Numbered from the stretch's first letter, positions 52,076 to 62,000 are shown. The stretch: DNA of 64,000 bases from Cylindrospermum stagnale PCC 7417 (GCF_000317535.1 NC_019757.1:5731501-5795500), one strand, 5' to 3'. Made by a program: numbers and translations. The notes: generated by a model not told the origin, from the letters alone.

Positions 52076-55000
52076 CTAAAGAGTTTTGCCGTAATCTTGG
52101 ATGGCTTTGACGTCCAAAGTCGTACTTTGCAGAGAACGGATAGCGGCGACCGTGGCTTTTGCCCCAGCGATGGTAGTAATGATGGGAAGTTTGTAAGCTA
52201 AGGCTGTGCGGCGGATTAACCTGGCATCAGTCTGAGCTTCTTCCCCAGAAGGTGTGTTGATGATCAGTTGGATTTTTTGGTTTTTGATGGCATCGATGAC
52301 ATTGGGGCGGCCTTCATGCAGTTTTAGTACTGACTCAATGTTTAGCCCCTGTTCCTGAAGGACAAGGCGTGTACCAACAGTAGCCATTACGGTAAAGCCT
52401 AAATCGATAAACTCCCTGACGACATCGACCGCAGCCGTTTTGTCGCGATCGCTCATTGAGACAAACACTGTGCCTTGGAGGGGTAAAAGCTCTCCAGCAC
52501 CCAATTCTGCCTTGGCGAAGGCGCGGCCGAAGTCGCTGTCAATCCCCATCACTTCGCCAGTAGAGCGCATTTCCGGGCCGAGAATCGTATCGGTACCGGG
52601 GAATTTATTAAAAGGCAATACTGCTTCTTTGACAGCAATGTGAGTGGGGATAACTTCTTCAGTAAAGTTCAATTCCTCTAAAGTTTTACCCGACATCACT
52701 AAAGATGCTAGTTTCGCCAGTTGTACACCCGTGGCTTTAGAAACAAAAGGTACAGTGCGGGAGGCGCGGGGGTTAGCTTCCAAGATGTAAACTTGGGGTG
52801 AATAGCTGCTAGCACCAATCACGGCAAATTGAATATTCATCAACCCGACAACTGATAAAGACTGGGCTAGCTGCACTGTCCAAGTCCGAATTTGATTGAG
52901 AACTGCTGGTGGCAGGGAAATCGACGGTAAAGAGCAAGCAGAGTCTCCCGAATGAATTCCGGCTTGTTCTATGTGTTCCATAATACCACCAATCACCACC
53001 CTGCCAGTGTGGTCAGCGATCGCATCTACATCGACTTCAATGGCATTTTCCAAAAACTTATCGATCAGAATTGGATGATCTGGTTCTACCAGCACGGCAA
53101 AGGTCATGTAGCGTTCTAACTCAGCATCAGAATAGACGATTTCCATCGCCCTTCCCCCCAACACATAGCTAGGACGCACCACCACCGGATAACCAATGCG
53201 TTTGGCGACAATGAGCGAATCTTCGTAACTCCGAGCCATCCCATTCGGCGGTTGGGAAATATTTAACTGTTTGAGAATCTTTTCAAACCGTTCCCGGTTT
53301 TCTGCCATATCGATAGAATCTGGCGAAGTTCCCCAAATTTGAGTTTGGAGTCCTAATTTCTGAGTTGTGAGAAACTCCTGAAGCGGAATCGCCAATTTTA
53401 ATGGTGTTTGTCCGCCAAACTGGACAATTATGCCGACAGGATTTTCGGCTTCGATGATGTTGAGGACATCTTCTTTTGTCAACGGCTCAAAGTAAAGGCG
53501 ATCGCTAGTATCGTAATCTGTTGAGACTGTCTCCGGGTTGGAGTTGACCATAATCGTCTCATACCCCGCTTCCTTCAAGGCATAAGCGGCGTGACAACAA
53601 CAGTAATCAAACTCAATTCCCTGGCCGATACGGTTGGGTCCACCACCCAAAATCATCACCTTCGGCTTGGTTGTGGGCAAAACTTCTGTTTCTGCTTCGT
53701 AGGTGGAATAGTAATAAGGTGTAAACGCCTCAAATTCAGCAGCGCAGGTGTCTACAGTTTTGTAAACCGGGATGACTTCTAGCTGTTTGCGGTAGGCTCT
53801 AACTTCGTCTTCGGTGGTTTTGGTTGCATAAGCAATTTGGCGATCGCTATAACCATCTCGCTTAACATCATACATTTGCTCTTTTGTTAACTGCTTTAAA
53901 GGCGTCCGTTTCAGGAACTTCTCCACCTCCAGCAGATGCTGCAATTTATCTAAAAACCAACGGTCAATGGCAGTGAGTTCGTAGATTTCCTCAATGCTGA
54001 TGCCGCTTTGCATCGCGTGACGCACAGCAAAAATGCGATCGGGATTAGGTGTCCGCAACTGGGCGCGAATTTGTTCACCACTGGGTAATTTTTCGGCTTT
54101 GTCGCAACCCCAGCCAGCGCGGCCAGTTTCCAAAGAACGCAGCGCCTTTTGGAAGGATTCGTTAAATGTCCGTCCAATAGCCATCGCTTCCCCGACTGAC
54201 TTCATTTGCGTTGTCAGCACTGCTTCAGAACCAGGGAACTTTTCAAAAGCAAAGCGGGGAATTTTTGTCACCACATAGTCAATTGTCGGCTCAAAGGATG
54301 CCGGAGTTTGCTTGGTGATGTCATTTTGCAGTTCATTCAAGGTGTAACCCACAGCTAACTTAGCTGCTATCTTGGCGATGGGGAAACCCGTGGCTTTAGA
54401 AGACAAAGCCGAACTGCGAGAAACACGGGGGTTCATTTCAATGACAACCACATCCCCATTAACGGGATTAACGGCAAACTGGATATTAGAACCGCCAGTT
54501 TCCACGCCAATCTCGCGGATGATTTTAATTGCCATATCCCGCAGCCGCTGGTATTCCTTGTCGGTAAGGGTTTGAGCGGGAGCGACGGTGATCGAATCGC
54601 CGGTATGGATGCCCATCGGGTCAATGTTTTCGATGGAGCAGATAATCACAACGTTATCTGCCAAGTCGCGCATCACTTCCAACTCGTATTCTTTCCAACC
54701 GAGTAGGGATTGGTCGATGAGAATTTGAGAAACAGGACTAGCATCGATACCTACCTGGGCCATTTCTTCAAATTCTTCTTGGTTATAGGCAATACCACCG
54801 CCAGTGCCCCCCATAGTGAAGGCTGGACGGATAATTAGGGGATATGTGCCAATTTGGCGAGCGATCGCTTTTGATTCTTCTAAGGTTGAGGCTGTGCCAC
54901 TAGGACACACCGCTACCCCAATCTTTGCCATCGCTTCGTTAAACAGTTTTCTGTCTTCAGCTTTTTCAATCGCCGGCAGTTTAGCGCCAATTAACTCGAC

Positions 55001-55336
55001 GTTGTATTTATCTAAAACACCATTTTTTGCTAAAGCTACAGCGAGGTTGAGGGCGGTTTGCCCTCCCATCGTTGGTAATAAGGCGTCAGGCCGTTCTTTG
55101 GCGATCACTTTTTCGACCAGTTCCGGGATTAACGGCTCAATATAAGTGCGATCAGCCGTTTCCGGGTCAGTCATAATAGTCGCAGGATTGGAGTTAACCA
55201 ACACTACTTCATAGCCTTCTTCTCGCAGCGCTTTACAGGCTTGGGTGCCAGAGTAGTCAAACTCACAGGCTTGTCCGATCACAATTGGACCAGAGCCTAA
55301 CAGCAGAATCTTCCGGAGGTCATCACGGCGGGGCAT
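52076..55336 (-). CDS. carB: Carbamoyl-phosphate synthase large subunit
   Basis: 1086 residues, the normal size. Two homologous ATP-grasp halves: [20 protein letters not shown] (~8) and [20 protein letters not shown] (~565), with [17 protein letters not shown] and [19 protein letters not shown]. The C-terminal allosteric domain runs from [20 protein letters not shown]. Makes carbamoyl phosphate for arginine and pyrimidines together with CarA, whose gene is not here. Single gene. Confidence 0.97.
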   Translation of the reverse strand: MPRRDDLRKILLLGSGPIVIGQACEFDYSGTQACKALREEGYEVVLVNSNPATIMTDPETADRTYIEPLIPELVEKVIAKERPDALLPTMGGQTALNLAVALAKNGVLDKYNVELIGAKLPAIEKAEDRKLFNEAMAKIGVAVCPSGTASTLEESKAIARQIGTYPLIIRPAFTMGGTGGGIAYNQEEFEEMAQVGIDASPVSQILIDQSLLGWKEYELEVMRDLADNVVIICSIENIDPMGIHTGDSITVAPAQTLTDKEYQRLRDMAIKIIREIGVETGGSNIQFAVNPVNGDVVVIEMNPRVSRSSALSSKATGFPIAKIAAKLAVGYTLNELQNDITKQTPASFEPTIDYVVTKIPRFAFEKFPGSEAVLTTQMKSVGEAMAIGRTFNESFQKALRSLETGRAGWGCDKAEKLPSGEQIRAQLRTPNPDRIFAVRHAMQSGISIEEIYELTAIDRWFLDKLQHLLEVEKFLKRTPLKQLTKEQMYDVKRDGYSDRQIAYATKTTEDEVRAYRKQLEVIPVYKTVDTCAAEFEAFTPYYYSTYEAETEVLPTTKPKVMILGGGPNRIGQGIEFDYCCCHAAYALKEAGYETIMVNSNPETVSTDYDTSDRLYFEPLTKEDVLNIIEAENPVGIIVQFGGQTPLKLAIPLQEFLTTQKLGLQTQIWGTSPDSIDMAENRERFEKILKQLNISQPPNGMARSYEDSLIVAKRIGYPVVVRPSYVLGGRAMEIVYSDAELERYMTFAVLVEPDHPILIDKFLENAIEVDVDAIADHTGRVVIGGIMEHIEQAGIHSGDSACSLPSISLPPAVLNQIRTWTVQLAQSLSVVGLMNIQFAVIGASSYSPQVYILEANPRASRTVPFVSKATGVQLAKLASLVMSGKTLEELNFTEEVIPTHIAVKEAVLPFNKFPGTDTILGPEMRSTGEVMGIDSDFGRAFAKAELGAGELLPLQGTVFVSMSDRDKTAAVDVVREFIDLGFTVMATVGTRLVLQEQGLNIESVLKLHEGRPNVIDAIKNQKIQLIINTPSGEEAQTDARLIRRTALAYKLPIITTIAGAKATVAAIRSLQSTTLDVKAIQDYGKTL

Positions 55337-55843
55337 AGTCGTTGCCTTGGAGTAGGAGAATACAAATCCTGATCATTTTAAGGGTCTTTATCCCTTGTCA
55401 TTCTCTTTATTATCAAGTTTTCCAGGTTTTGATGAGCGAGACGTGAAAAGAGGATATGGGGGAAACTGGGCAATTGGCAGCTTGGGTTATAGAAGTAATT
55501 TGGGATTGCCTATTGATTTTTGGCTTACCAATTTTATTTAATTGGCGATTGTGCAATTTTAAAAAATTTGGTGATTATTGTGATTTAATTGCTAGTTTTT
55601 TGCCACAATAGCTAATTTGTATGTTCCACATCTATCTATTCATCTAAGGAATATGGATTTTAATAAACATATTTTCAACCGACTAATTAATAATTTCTTT
55701 CAATAAAATCTGATCAGACTATGTATATATGCGTTAAAAATGGCAGAAAAGGTATGAATACCAGTTTCTGCCATTGATTCTTTAAGAGCTATTGCCCAAC
55801 TTTCTCTTCAGTCTAGATTAGATAAATTTAGATTATGAGAAAA
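55337..55843. other. Intergenic region between dps and carB
   Basis: About 500 AT-rich bases. The only structure noted is the dps terminator hairpin at 55736-55775. The right to left order is dps end, spacer, carB start, so the carB promoter should lie near 55340-55450. Confidence 0.5.
55736..55775 (-). terminator. Terminator of the dps gene
   Basis: AATGGCAGAAA pairs with TTTCTGCCATT, with inner stem GGTAT/ATACC. On the minus strand it is followed by TTTTAACGC. It is 68 bases past the dps stop. Confidence 0.7.
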
Positions 55844-56398
55844 TTAGTTCTGAGCCGGTTGGACAAATCCCAAGGTTAAGCTATCTTTGGCAAGGAAGTG
55901 AGCCAAATGGTAAGCCCGCTCCTCAGTTTTTAACAGAATTTTTTCGTAGAGATAGCGTGTACCTCTGTCGCCCAAACTCTCTGCCTGAGCGGCTTGACGA
56001 CGAATTACACCAATTAAAGCTTGTTCTGCTACCAGGTCATTTTCTACCATCTTGCGGGAAGAATATGCACCATCAGCTTCTGGTTCAAAACAGGTTAATT
56101 CTGCTAATTTGCTGAAGGTAGCTGCTGGCACACCACCCAGTCCATTTAAACGCTCTCCAATATCATGGATGTGACCTTGGACTTCTTCGTAGCTTTCGTT
56201 AAAAAACTTATGCAGAGAGTAAAATTCTGCACCTTCAACTACAAAATGATGCTTTTGGTACTGCAAGTACAGTGCCTGAAAACTGGCTAGTACGACATTA
56301 AATCCTTCGATAACTGGGGCAGTTACGCTGTGATCGAGCAATACAGGATTGTCATAAACCTGACCGAAGTTTTGTAATAAAGTTTGAGTATCAGACAT
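55844..56398 (-). CDS. dps: Dps-family DNA-binding ferritin
   Basis: 184 residues, four-helix ferritin-like fold. The Dps ferroxidase site pattern is [30 protein letters not shown] (H, D/E at ~50-75) and a second [14 protein letters not shown]. Dps shells oxidise and store iron with peroxide and protect DNA. Several Dps variants exist in Nostoc-type cyanobacteria and this could be any of them. Single gene with its own terminator. Confidence 0.85.
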   Translation of the reverse strand: MSDTQTLLQNFGQVYDNPVLLDHSVTAPVIEGFNVVLASFQALYLQYQKHHFVVEGAEFYSLHKFFNESYEEVQGHIHDIGERLNGLGGVPAATFSKLAELTCFEPEADGAYSSRKMVENDLVAEQALIGVIRRQAAQAESLGDRGTRYLYEKILLKTEERAYHLAHFLAKDSLTLGFVQPAQN

Positions 56399-56780
56399 TG
56401 TTCCCCTCGCTTTTTAGCAGTTATAGATTTTAACTGCTTAGTTCCTATATATTAACATTTAAAAAATGAAAGCCAGCCGATTTAACATTACATATTTTGG
56501 ATTTTTTGACGGCGGCAATTTTCAACTTTACTCCAGCTTAGGATGATGAAACCTAGACCCAGCAGCGTGTAGCTACTACTATCCTTGACATATAAGCACA
56601 AACACGCATACCTCATAAGGAGGAGATCAAAAGATAGAGTAGTTGCCAAAATTAAATTTTTTTTGCTAACTTATTGATAATAATTTGCACTTAATGTATC
56701 TTGATTGAAGAGGCTAAACTCCCACAAGTTTCTAAAAATAGGGTGTCAAAGCGTGGTACTTACTGCAAATTTGTTGCACT
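56399..56780. other. Intergenic region upstream of dps and the small gene at 56781
   Basis: 382 bases between divergent starts. A purine-rich AAGGAGGAGATC at about 56619-56630 resembles a ribosome-binding site but has no start codon at the right distance. No operator palindrome seen. Confidence 0.4.
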
Positions 56781-57053
56781 TTGAGGGCAATTCTCTTGAA
56801 ATCGTTTAGTTCAGAAACAGAAATAAAGCAAATTGTTGAAGTGAACTGGGCAGACCGCTGGCAAGTCTATCAACGCCTACAGGAGCTAGATATTCCCTGT
56901 TGGTGTGAAGCTAACCAGCCATTGCGGGTAGAAATTGGCAATCCGATGGCAGCTGTTCAACTTTGGAGTGTGATGCGGCAATTCACAGCCCCTCGTCAAG
57001 ACCTAATTGGCACTCTTGAGCACAGCTGGCGGAGTCGCTACCGAAAGTTATAG
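56781..57053 (+). CDS. Small conserved cyanobacterial protein, unknown function
   Basis: 85-90 residues from TTG 56781 or TTG 56796. Single domain with VNWADRWQVYQRLQELDIPC, a CWCEANQPLRVEIGNPMAAV middle and SWRSRYRKL ending. The sequence WCEANQPLRVEI is recognisable as a small conserved cyanobacterial family without function. Two cysteines are close together (CWC). Next gene starts 68 bases on. Confidence 0.6.
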   Translation: MRAILLKSFSSETEIKQIVEVNWADRWQVYQRLQELDIPCWCEANQPLRVEIGNPMAAVQLWSVMRQFTAPRQDLIGTLEHSWRSRYRKL

Positions 57054-57121
57054 TTAGTAACTAATAATACTTACATCCTCTCTCTTGATAACTTGAATCA
57101 ATCAAAAGTAGGTCAAAAAAC

Positions 57122-57811
57122 ATGAGTACATCCCACATAAATGAAGTAGCAGATTTTTGCATTGAGGGCAGATTTCTCGATTTTGTGATCAAAGACGGCT
57201 ATAAGCTCAAAGGCTTGCTGTTAGGAACCTCTGAAGGTGAATGTTATGTTAAATTAGCTAAACATTTACGAGCTGCTTTTGATTTGCGCTTACCACTAGG
57301 TACTTGGCTGCAAGTCGTAGGTACAAAAAAGTATGACTTGCAAAGCGGCAAAGTCACACTGAAGGCTGAACGTGTAATGGCGGCACGGAGAGATTGGGAA
57401 GGTGGGAGAGTGGGAGAGTGGGAGAGTCGGAAACTTTCACCCCAGTATCCAAACCCGATGACGCCTTCACAGGAAGCTTCATCAGTCAATGATGTTAAGC
57501 CAAAGTCAGCTAAGACTAAAGCTAGTATTTTGGTCTGTCAAAAGTCAGATTGTATGAAACGCGGTGGTAAAGCGGTTTGTCAGGCTTTAGAGGCGGCTTT
57601 AAGCGATCGCGGTTTGGAAGATCAAGTCACCATCAAAGGCACTGGCTGCATGAAAAACTGCAAAGCAGGGCCTAACTTAGTCATGCCAGACAAAACCCGC
57701 TACAGCCGGATTCAAGCGCCACAAGTCTCGGCAATTATGGATAAGCACTTTGCTGACAAGAGTCAGGACGTAGCAATAAATATGGCAACTTTAGCCGAAA
57801 CTACTAGTTGA
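57122..57811 (+). CDS. Protein with C-terminal thioredoxin-like [2Fe-2S] ferredoxin domain
   Basis: 229 residues. N-terminal ~90 residues form an OB-like domain (FCIEGRFLDFVIKDGYKLKG ... LRLPLGTWLQVVGTKKYDL). A variable linker with a tandem-repeat insert (GRVGEWES) and PQYPNPMTPSQ follows. The C-terminal domain (~135-215) has the thioredoxin-like ferredoxin cysteines CQKSDCMKRGG and GTGCMKNCKAGPNLV that bind one [2Fe-2S] cluster. Probably an electron carrier or regulator; partner unknown. A terminator follows at 57881. Confidence 0.8.
   Translation: MSTSHINEVADFCIEGRFLDFVIKDGYKLKGLLLGTSEGECYVKLAKHLRAAFDLRLPLGTWLQVVGTKKYDLQSGKVTLKAERVMAARRDWEGGRVGEWESRKLSPQYPNPMTPSQEASSVNDVKPKSAKTKASILVCQKSDCMKRGGKAVCQALEAALSDRGLEDQVTIKGTGCMKNCKAGPNLVMPDKTRYSRIQAPQVSAIMDKHFADKSQDVAINMATLAETTS
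57402..57425. repeat. Octamer tandem repeat inside the ferredoxin-like gene
   Basis: Three units of GTGGGAGA (24 bp, so the frame is kept) in the linker-coding part, giving GRVGEWES-type sequence. Confidence 0.8.
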
Positions 57812-57880
57812 ATTTTGAGTATTTAATGAGAATAATTAGCTCAGAAATTTATCAGTCGATTCTTTCAATACACGATCTAA

Positions 57881-57910
57881 GCTCTTGCAATCTATTTGCA
57901 AGAGTTTTAA
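57881..57910 (+). terminator. Terminator of the ferredoxin-like gene
   Basis: CTCTTGCAA and TTGCAAGAG form a 9-bp stem followed by TTTTAA, 70 bases past the stop codon. Confidence 0.75.
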
Positions 57911-57960
57911 TTAGATCTGAATTGAATTAATGTAAATTTTCTTATAGTCTCTCCTCCAAA

Positions 57961-57990
57961 TGTAGAGACTTATCATGCTTAGTCTCTACA
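57961..57990. repeat. Hairpin with GTAGAGAC stem, possible diverged REP
   Basis: TGTAGAGACT and AGTCTCTACA form a perfect 10-bp stem around a TATCATGCTT loop. The GTAGAGAC/GTCTCTAC arms match REP variants at 23923 and 22784, but the CAATTCATGAATTG core is missing. Confidence 0.45.
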
Positions 57991-58210
57991 CTCCCTTTAG
58001 AGATTATCTAAGGGGTTCGGGGTTCGGTCTGTTTTGGACTCAACTGCAAACTGCTGTATAGCAATCCTATTTGAGTTGTGAACGGTATTTTTTTTAACGA
58101 ACCGCAGAGACGCAGAGAGCGCAGAGGAAGATAAAAAAGAGATGTTCACATCTTATTTAGGATCGCTATATAGTGCTTTTTTAGGGGGTGGAATACATAT
58201 AGTTAAGTTT

Positions 58211-58501
58211 TTATAATTCACCTGACTCTAATTCATCAAGATATATAAACTCAGGAGCCTTAACTCCCGCTTCTGCTCTAATTCTCACCAGTTCAGGCGA
58301 CTCAAAAAATGCTCTGGCATCTACGATTGATGTCCAAGCCGAGAAATGAACTATTTTATTTGGTTCATTTTCATACTTTAAGACCTGATAGATTCTCTCA
58401 CCAGCTTTTTTTCGGATGCTGGCAGCATGATCAAACACTTTTTTCCAAGCTTCATAATCTGCAACTTCGTGAATTATGAGCACATATTGCATTTTTACAC
58501 C
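58211..58501 (-). CDS. Antibiotic-biosynthesis-monooxygenase-fold protein
   Basis: 96 residues from ATG 58501 (MGVKMQYVLIIHEVADYEAW), or 92 from the inner ATG at 58489. A dimeric alpha-beta barrel pattern is visible: YVLIIHEVADYEAWKKVFDH, NKIVHFSAWTSIVDARAFFE, VRIRAEAGVKAPEFIYL. Such ABM domains often act on small aromatic or reactive molecules; the substrate here is unknown. It starts 4 bases after the phnE stop and so belongs to the same transcript. Confidence 0.65.
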   Translation of the reverse strand, partial: GVKMQYVLIIHEVADYEAWKKVFDHAASIRKKAGERIYQVLKYENEPNKIVHFSAWTSIVDARAFFESPELVRIRAEAGVKAPEFIYLDELESGEL

Positions 58502-58505
58502 CATA

Positions 58506-59300
58506 CTACATAGAATCGAGGCGACGACGTAATTGGCTACTGAAGGCATCAATTACCGTCACGACTACCAACAGAACCAGCATCATGGTTGTAGCTTTAG
58601 TATATTCAAAACCATCTATATAACTTTTCAACTGAAAGCCGATACCACCGGCTCCGACTACACCCAGCACAGAAGCAGCACGGATATTGTACTCAAACAT
58701 CCACAAGGTATAACCCAATCCCAGGGGTAGAACTTGGGGGACAATGCCGTATTGGGCAATTTGTAACGGGGATGCACCGATAACTTTTAAAGATTCCAGA
58801 GAACGCGGTTCAACGGCTTCAATTGCTTGTTGATAAAATTTAGCCAGGTAGCCAATGGTGTAGATTCCCAAGGCTAAGGTGCCGGCGGGTGCGCCTAAAC
58901 CGGTGGCGGCGACGAAAATTAGTCCTAAAATAATTGAGGGGACAGAGCGCACGGTGTTTTGCAGCAGATTTGCCAGCCATTGCAACCAACGGGGTGCAAC
59001 ATTATTGGCGCTAGCAACGGCAATGGGGAGAGAAATAATTGCGCCGATGGTGGTTCCCCACAGAGACATCTGCACGGTTTCAATTAATGCCTTAATGGCT
59101 ATATCTAAAACTGTTAAATCCGGGGGGAATAACCGGGAGATAAAGTCGGTGATGTAAGGCCAGCTAGAACGAAGCACTTCAAAATCGACTTGTAACCCTT
59201 GTATTGCCCAAATATAAACCCCAACAATAATTAAGAAGATGAGTAGAGGTATCACCCAAGGGTAACGGCGTAGGCGTGGGGAATTTAAAAAGTAACTCAT
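58506..59300 (-). CDS. phnE: Phosphonate-type ABC transporter permease PhnE
   Basis: 264 residues with six hydrophobic helices. The permease motif is in GASPLQIAQYGIVPQVLPLG (EAA loop), with IKALIETVQMSLWGTTIGAI and ASVLGVVGAGGIGFQLKS. Subfamily features fit PhnE/PtxC of phosphonate or phosphite importers. Separated from phnC by a ~590-bp insertion of mobile origin. Confidence 0.88.
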   Translation of the reverse strand: MSYFLNSPRLRRYPWVIPLLIFLIIVGVYIWAIQGLQVDFEVLRSSWPYITDFISRLFPPDLTVLDIAIKALIETVQMSLWGTTIGAIISLPIAVASANNVAPRWLQWLANLLQNTVRSVPSIILGLIFVAATGLGAPAGTLALGIYTIGYLAKFYQQAIEAVEPRSLESLKVIGASPLQIAQYGIVPQVLPLGLGYTLWMFEYNIRAASVLGVVGAGGIGFQLKSYIDGFEYTKATTMMLVLLVVVTVIDAFSSQLRRRLDSM

Positions 59301-59574
59301 GATTCTTGTTTAATGGGGATTTTTTCCTGTGACATACTCCCACACTTCAGCAAGCTGTAGGTGTGGGCTTCTCAGCGACTCCCGGTATCCCGTCGGACAT
59401 TAACTGAGCTTTGTTTATACTGCACGAGATGCCCCGACGCACAGTTGAACAAGTACAAAAATTGTTCTAGCCTTTGTACTGTCAGAGTTTTACCTACCCA
59501 CAGAAGTGTCTGTTACTGGGTAGAACCCCATACTCTGAGTTGTCAAGGTACAGCTTAGAGATGACCAGCATTCA

Positions 59575-59606
59575 TGCCTACGGCACGCTCCGCGAACGGC
59601 TTTGCC
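59575..59606. repeat. Small dispersed repeat inside the mini element
   Basis: TGCCTACGGCACGCTCCGCG and on to GGCTTTGCC. Close relative of the insert at 27991 (CTACGGGACGCTACGCGAAC). Confidence 0.7.
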
Positions 59607-59617
59607 ATCTACTATTA

Positions 59618-59640
59618 TTGTAATGGAAATATCATTACAA
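59618..59640. promoter_or_regulatory. Palindromic operator candidate for the RHH gene
   Basis: TTGTAATG (59618-59625) and CATTACAA (59633-59640) are perfect 8-bp arms separated by 7 bases, ending on the first base of the gene's start codon. Ribbon-helix-helix proteins often repress their own gene from such sites. The role is inference. Confidence 0.5.
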
Positions 59641-59801
59641 TGCAAATGGTAAAAGTAAATTTAAATGTCCGCCTAGAGCAATTGGAGATGGAAATATTAG
59701 AGCAATACGCAAAACAAACAGGAAGAACCAAAACAGATATTATTCGTGAATATATTAGGAATTTAAATGTTCATTCCTCATCGCCCAACAACACTGATTA
59801 A
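59640..59801 (+). CDS. Ribbon-helix-helix (CopG-like) small DNA-binding protein
   Basis: 53 residues from ATG 59640 (or the ATG at 59646). Beta strand VKVNLNVRLEQLEMEILEQY, helices and turn AKQTGRTKTDIIREYIRNLN: the RHH fold with a conserved G-R-T-K-T-D-I-I turn. Could be an antitoxin without toxin or the accessory regulator of an IS605-type element. It is alone inside the mini element; an 8-bp-arm palindrome overlaps its start. Confidence 0.75.
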   Translation: MQMVKVNLNVRLEQLEMEILEQYAKQTGRTKTDIIREYIRNLNVHSSSPNNTD

Positions 59802-59893
59802 GCTGCGCTTAATGAAAGCTCGTTGGGCAATTCTTCACTCACGCGTATTCATCTCATCACCTCCCTATCGGGTAGGTGAGAGGCTTCTACTGT

Positions 59894-60628
59894 TTAAGCT
59901 AAACTCAAAATTTGGGCAAATTGGGATTGCAGGTTTTCACACTTTCCGTCATAAACGATGCGTCCGGCATCTAAGACGATCGCACGTTGGGCATATTCGG
60001 CGGCTATTCCCAAATCGTGCAAAACTGCGACTATGGTTAAGCCTTGCTGGGTGTTGAGTGAGGCTAAAGTCTGCATCACTTGTTGGGAAGCGACGACATC
60101 TAAACCGGTGATGGGTTCATCGGCTAAGAGAATTTGCGGTGATTGAATTAAAGCACGTGCGATCGCTACTCGTTGTTGTTGTCCACCGCTGAGTTGACTG
60201 GTTTTTTGATGCGCTTGCTCTTTTAAACCCAAATCTTCTAGTAACTTTAGTGCTAAGAGGCGATCGCGTTGCGGAAATCCAAACAGCGTTTGTCTAGTTG
60301 TTCTGACACCCAAACGACCACATAAAACGTTATCCAGGGCTGATAATTGGCGAATTAGTCCGCCTCCCTGAAATAACATGCCAATTTCTCGGCGAATTTG
60401 CGGTAACGTTTGGGGAGACAGCTTCAAATTATTGATCTGAATCTCTCCCTTCACCAGTGGCACCAATCCAACAAGCGATCGCAGCAAGGTAGACTTACCC
60501 GCACCATTGAGTCCCAGCAAAACAACAAACTCACCTGAATTAATCTGGCAATTAATCTCCTTGAGGATGGGACGATTTAGAGATGCAACATAAGCTGTCT
60601 CTAAGTTGTGACATTCAATCTGTTTCAC
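59894..60628 (-). CDS. phnC: Phosphonate-type ABC transporter ATPase PhnC
   Basis: 244 residues from GTG 60628 (reads KQIECHNLETAYV). An open extension to 60703 is encoded by a dispersed repeat and unlike the family, so I rejected it. Walker A LLGLNGAGKSTLLRSL, signature QLSGGQQQRVAIARAL, Walker B ILLADEPITGLD, His switch VLHDLG. Energises uptake of phosphonate or phosphite with PhnD and PhnE. No C-P lyase genes are in the window, so the substrate could be phosphite. Confidence 0.9.
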   Translation of the reverse strand: MKQIECHNLETAYVASLNRPILKEINCQINSGEFVVLLGLNGAGKSTLLRSLVGLVPLVKGEIQINNLKLSPQTLPQIRREIGMLFQGGGLIRQLSALDNVLCGRLGVRTTRQTLFGFPQRDRLLALKLLEDLGLKEQAHQKTSQLSGGQQQRVAIARALIQSPQILLADEPITGLDVVASQQVMQTLASLNTQQGLTIVAVLHDLGIAAEYAQRAIVLDAGRIVYDGKCENLQSQFAQILSLA

Positions 60629-60666
60629 GCACTTAATTGGGAATTGGGGAATTTGTAAAGAGCCAA

Positions 60667-60720
60667 GGCGAATAGAATTCGCAGCTACACAGGCAAAGTC
60701 CACCTTCGTGGACTAAGAGT
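60667..60720. repeat. Diverged copy of the 27741-type repeat
   Basis: GGCGAATAGAATTCGCAGCT followed by ACACAGGCAAAGTCCACC, inverse of the end of the repeat at 27891-28041 (CCGCGAATTC, TGTGTAG). It lies between phnC and phnD. Confidence 0.6.
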
Positions 60721-60791
60721 GGACTAAGAGTAATCAAAGGTTTGAATCGTCAGGTGCAAGAATCAGCCATAACAAATAACTCAGCACTCAA

Positions 60792-61766
60792 TTATGGATC
60801 GATGCCGGCACGTTTGAGGGCGTCGCGGACTGGTGCTAGATGACGTGTATGATCTACTCTCACCAATTCTGTGGAGTTATATAAGTTGCGTAGTAGTTGA
60901 TTGTTTTGCGACTGATTTAACTTGAGTAGGGCGTTAATAATTCTTTCCCGGTCAACCACTGGCACATCGTCATCAATCGCGATACCGTGAGCGGGGACAC
61001 CAGAGATTTTATGCAGAATCCGTAACTGACTCTTTTCTTCAGCCGTAATGTAGGGGGAGAAAAGAGCATATTCTGAGACTACAGCCACATCTGCCTGACC
61101 GCGCACCACTGCTTGCAAGGCTTTGCTGTAATTTCCACCATAGGAAATTTGACTAAAGAAACCTTCCAAGCGATCGCGATTCGGAACAAATCCCTGTTTT
61201 ACCAATTCACTAATGGGGAAAATAAACCCTGAACCAGATGTCGGGGAAGTGAAAGCCATTCTTTTGCCCCGCAGTTGTTCGAGGGTGGCTTTGGCTGTAT
61301 TTCTAGTTTTCAGGTTGCTCTTGTTGGGAACAACAAAGACTGAGTTATAAGTATATCTACCAGAGTAATTTTCCCGGACTTCAGCTAGATACAAGCGAGC
61401 GTTTGCCAATTGTTCAGCTTTCAAAGCCGGACGGCTGCTCAAAAAAGCCACATCAGCCCGATTTGCTCTCAAAGCTTCTACAGCAGCGGTGTCATCACCT
61501 ATTTGTGCTTTAACTGGCATTCCCAATTCTTTCGACAAAAGTCTGCCTATAGCATTGGCTTTATTTTGCACATCTGTAGAATCAGCGCGACTAGGAAAAA
61601 CTATTGTTAAGGTTTTTAACCTTTGGGCAAGTAAGCGTGGTGCCTGTTGATTGACATTAGGATTTGCAATCGCGCCTGGAATTCCCCCCAACGTGCTGAT
61701 AGCTAAACCCGTAAGCGCCACCAATGCCGCGCCAGCACCCAACAAGCCTTTTTTACTCACACTCAT
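60792..61766 (-). CDS. phnD: Phosphonate-type ABC transporter substrate-binding protein PhnD
   Basis: 324 residues from ATG 61766 (MSVSKKGLLGAGAALVALTG), chosen because GGAG is 8 bases upstream and a signal sequence follows. A longer frame to 61967 is open but reads poorly. Type II periplasmic-binding fold: LTIVFPSRADSTDVQNKANA, LRANRADVAFLSSRPALKAE, GKRMAFTSPTSGSGFIFPIS and GQADVAVVSEYALFSPYI. The Ser/Thr cluster SPTSGSG fits binding of a phosphonate-like group. First gene of the transporter operon. Confidence 0.88.
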   Translation of the reverse strand: MSVSKKGLLGAGAALVALTGLAISTLGGIPGAIANPNVNQQAPRLLAQRLKTLTIVFPSRADSTDVQNKANAIGRLLSKELGMPVKAQIGDDTAAVEALRANRADVAFLSSRPALKAEQLANARLYLAEVRENYSGRYTYNSVFVVPNKSNLKTRNTAKATLEQLRGKRMAFTSPTSGSGFIFPISELVKQGFVPNRDRLEGFFSQISYGGNYSKALQAVVRGQADVAVVSEYALFSPYITAEEKSQLRILHKISGVPAHGIAIDDDVPVVDRERIINALLKLNQSQNNQLLRNLYNSTELVRVDHTRHLAPVRDALKRAGIDP

Positions 61767-62000
61767 TTGTCGGTCTCCATTAGGAACTATTATCAATATT
61801 TTTGCAAATAACTTGCAACTAGTTCGATAAATGAATCTAGACCTTTTAGGTACAAAAGTCAATATTATGTGTGTTATTGCTCCCTCTAACCCCCTGAAGA
61901 AAATGGGAAATGAATCAACTTTTGCCCCGTTTGTGAAGGCTACGGTGCACACACAAGTCTCTCTCAATGCAATTTATGGTTGAAATAACCGAGGAAACAA

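Larger units (their letters stand above)
57812..58210. other. Intergenic region with terminators and hairpins
   Basis: 399 bases. Contains the terminator at 57881, a perfect 10-bp-stem hairpin at 57961 and the common repeat GCAGAGACGCAGAGAGCGCA (about 58101-58120). No gene seen. Confidence 0.5.
59301..59893. mobile_element. Mini IS200/IS605-like element without tnpA/tnpB
   Basis: The phnC-phnE gap begins, after phnE, with a subterminal hairpin (CCCACAC/GTGTGGG arms, 59339-59367) like those at IS200/IS605 ends and ends with a second hairpin (TCACCT/AGGTGA, 59857-59879). Between them is no transposase, only a small ribbon-helix-helix gene (59640) and a small repeat (59575). It looks like a non-autonomous derivative of an IS605 element; exact ends are not defined by a target duplication. 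Confidence 0.55.
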
